Assembly: GCA_946414435.1 (NCBI GenBank)
Contig: CAMKOM010000028.1
Span: forward strand, 1-41,259
Source of the DNA: an uncultured Bacteroidota bacterium
GTDB taxonomy: Bacteria > Bacteroidota > Bacteroidia > Bacteroidales > SZUA-534
Reading direction: 5' to 3'
Length of the DNA: 41,259 nucleotides
Shown here: piece by piece, positions 41,190 through 41,259 of the stretch
How positions within the stretch are numbered: position 1 is the first letter of the stretch
Layout: each line of letters begins with the position of its first letter
The notes under the pieces: model-generated
Told to the model about the DNA's origin: nothing
The model's input: the letters and a program-made list of their open reading frames with translations, nothing else
The model's database searches: none
Translations under genes and position numbers: made by a program

Positions 41190-41259
41190 GCCTATTTTAG
41201 GTAGCCTATTTTAGGTAACCTATTTTAGGTAACCTATTTTAGGTAACCTATTTTAGGTA
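41190..41259. repeat. Five tandem 14-bp repeats, continuing beyond the window
   Basis: Units of (G/A)CCTATTTTAGGTA occupy 41190-41203, 41204-41217, 41218-41231, 41232-41245 and 41246-41259 without gaps. The first two units start with G and the rest with A. Each unit contains the inverted repeat CCTA-TTT-TAGG, and each A-type junction makes TAGGT-A-ACCTA. Confidence 0.97.

Noticed and set aside
41190-41259. CRISPR array
   Set aside because: The 14-bp units are contiguous with no spacers.

Overview
The window looks like chromosomal DNA of a Bacteroidota bacterium, most likely a member of the Bacteroidales. The reasons are a type IX secretion system (T9SS) core (porV, porU, a PorP/SprF protein, gldJ), a T9SS C-terminal sorting domain on a small secreted protein, no Shine-Dalgarno sequences before most starts, and several copies of the Bacteroidota -7 promoter box (TAnnTTTG). 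I see no tRNA, rRNA, CRISPR array, insertion sequence or integrase.

Layout. Positions 1-1811 hold the 3' part of a gene for a surface fibre with YadA-like head repeats, an S74 intramolecular chaperone and a coiled-coil tail. A DMT permease and aroE follow (1911-3638, minus). The T9SS block covers 3685-11074: porU and porV run leftward (sortase, then shuttle protein), and porP and gldJ run rightward, followed by murF after a hairpin terminator. Two minus-strand surface-protein genes come next (12585-14679): a protein with four 41-residue repeats and its T9SS-sorted neighbour.

A six-gene minus-strand operon (14840-22231) encodes a group 4 hydrogenase/complex I-like membrane complex in hyfB-C-E-F-G order, ending in a fused ferredoxin/HyfI-like subunit. 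The large subunit has lost all four [NiFe]-binding cysteines. The small subunit has lost three of the four ligands of the cluster next to the active site. The ion-translocating subunits keep their key charged residues. It therefore belongs with the 'energy-converting hydrogenase-related' (Ehr) complexes, in an unusually cofactor-poor form. This is my best candidate for unusual biology in the window.

From 22695 the genes are ddh (meso-diaminopimelate dehydrogenase), a TGS/uridine-kinase-like nucleoside kinase, and a two-gene envelope pair of unknown function (25938-28831): a duplicated-domain protein with a Pro/Glu linker and SPOR-like end, and a beta-barrel-like protein with calcium-type TSP3 and EF-hand motifs. 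Then come an acyltransferase 3, smpB with a Yip1-family protein, miaA, mutS2, a Fur-family regulator, rsmA/ksgA, mgtE, a large secreted thioredoxin-fold protein, and an AAA-type ATPase. Just upstream of the ATPase is a 14-bp tandem repeat array that runs off the right edge.

How the genes fit together: porU, porV, porP and gldJ would secrete and anchor T9SS cargo such as the sorting-domain protein at 14185-14679. murF and ddh belong to diaminopimelate-type peptidoglycan synthesis, and smpB, miaA and rsmA to translation quality. Several intergenic gaps share short A+T-rich words (for example TTAGGCACTAGGCATTAG and CCTAATTCCTA), a dispersed repeat family that the genes do not explain.
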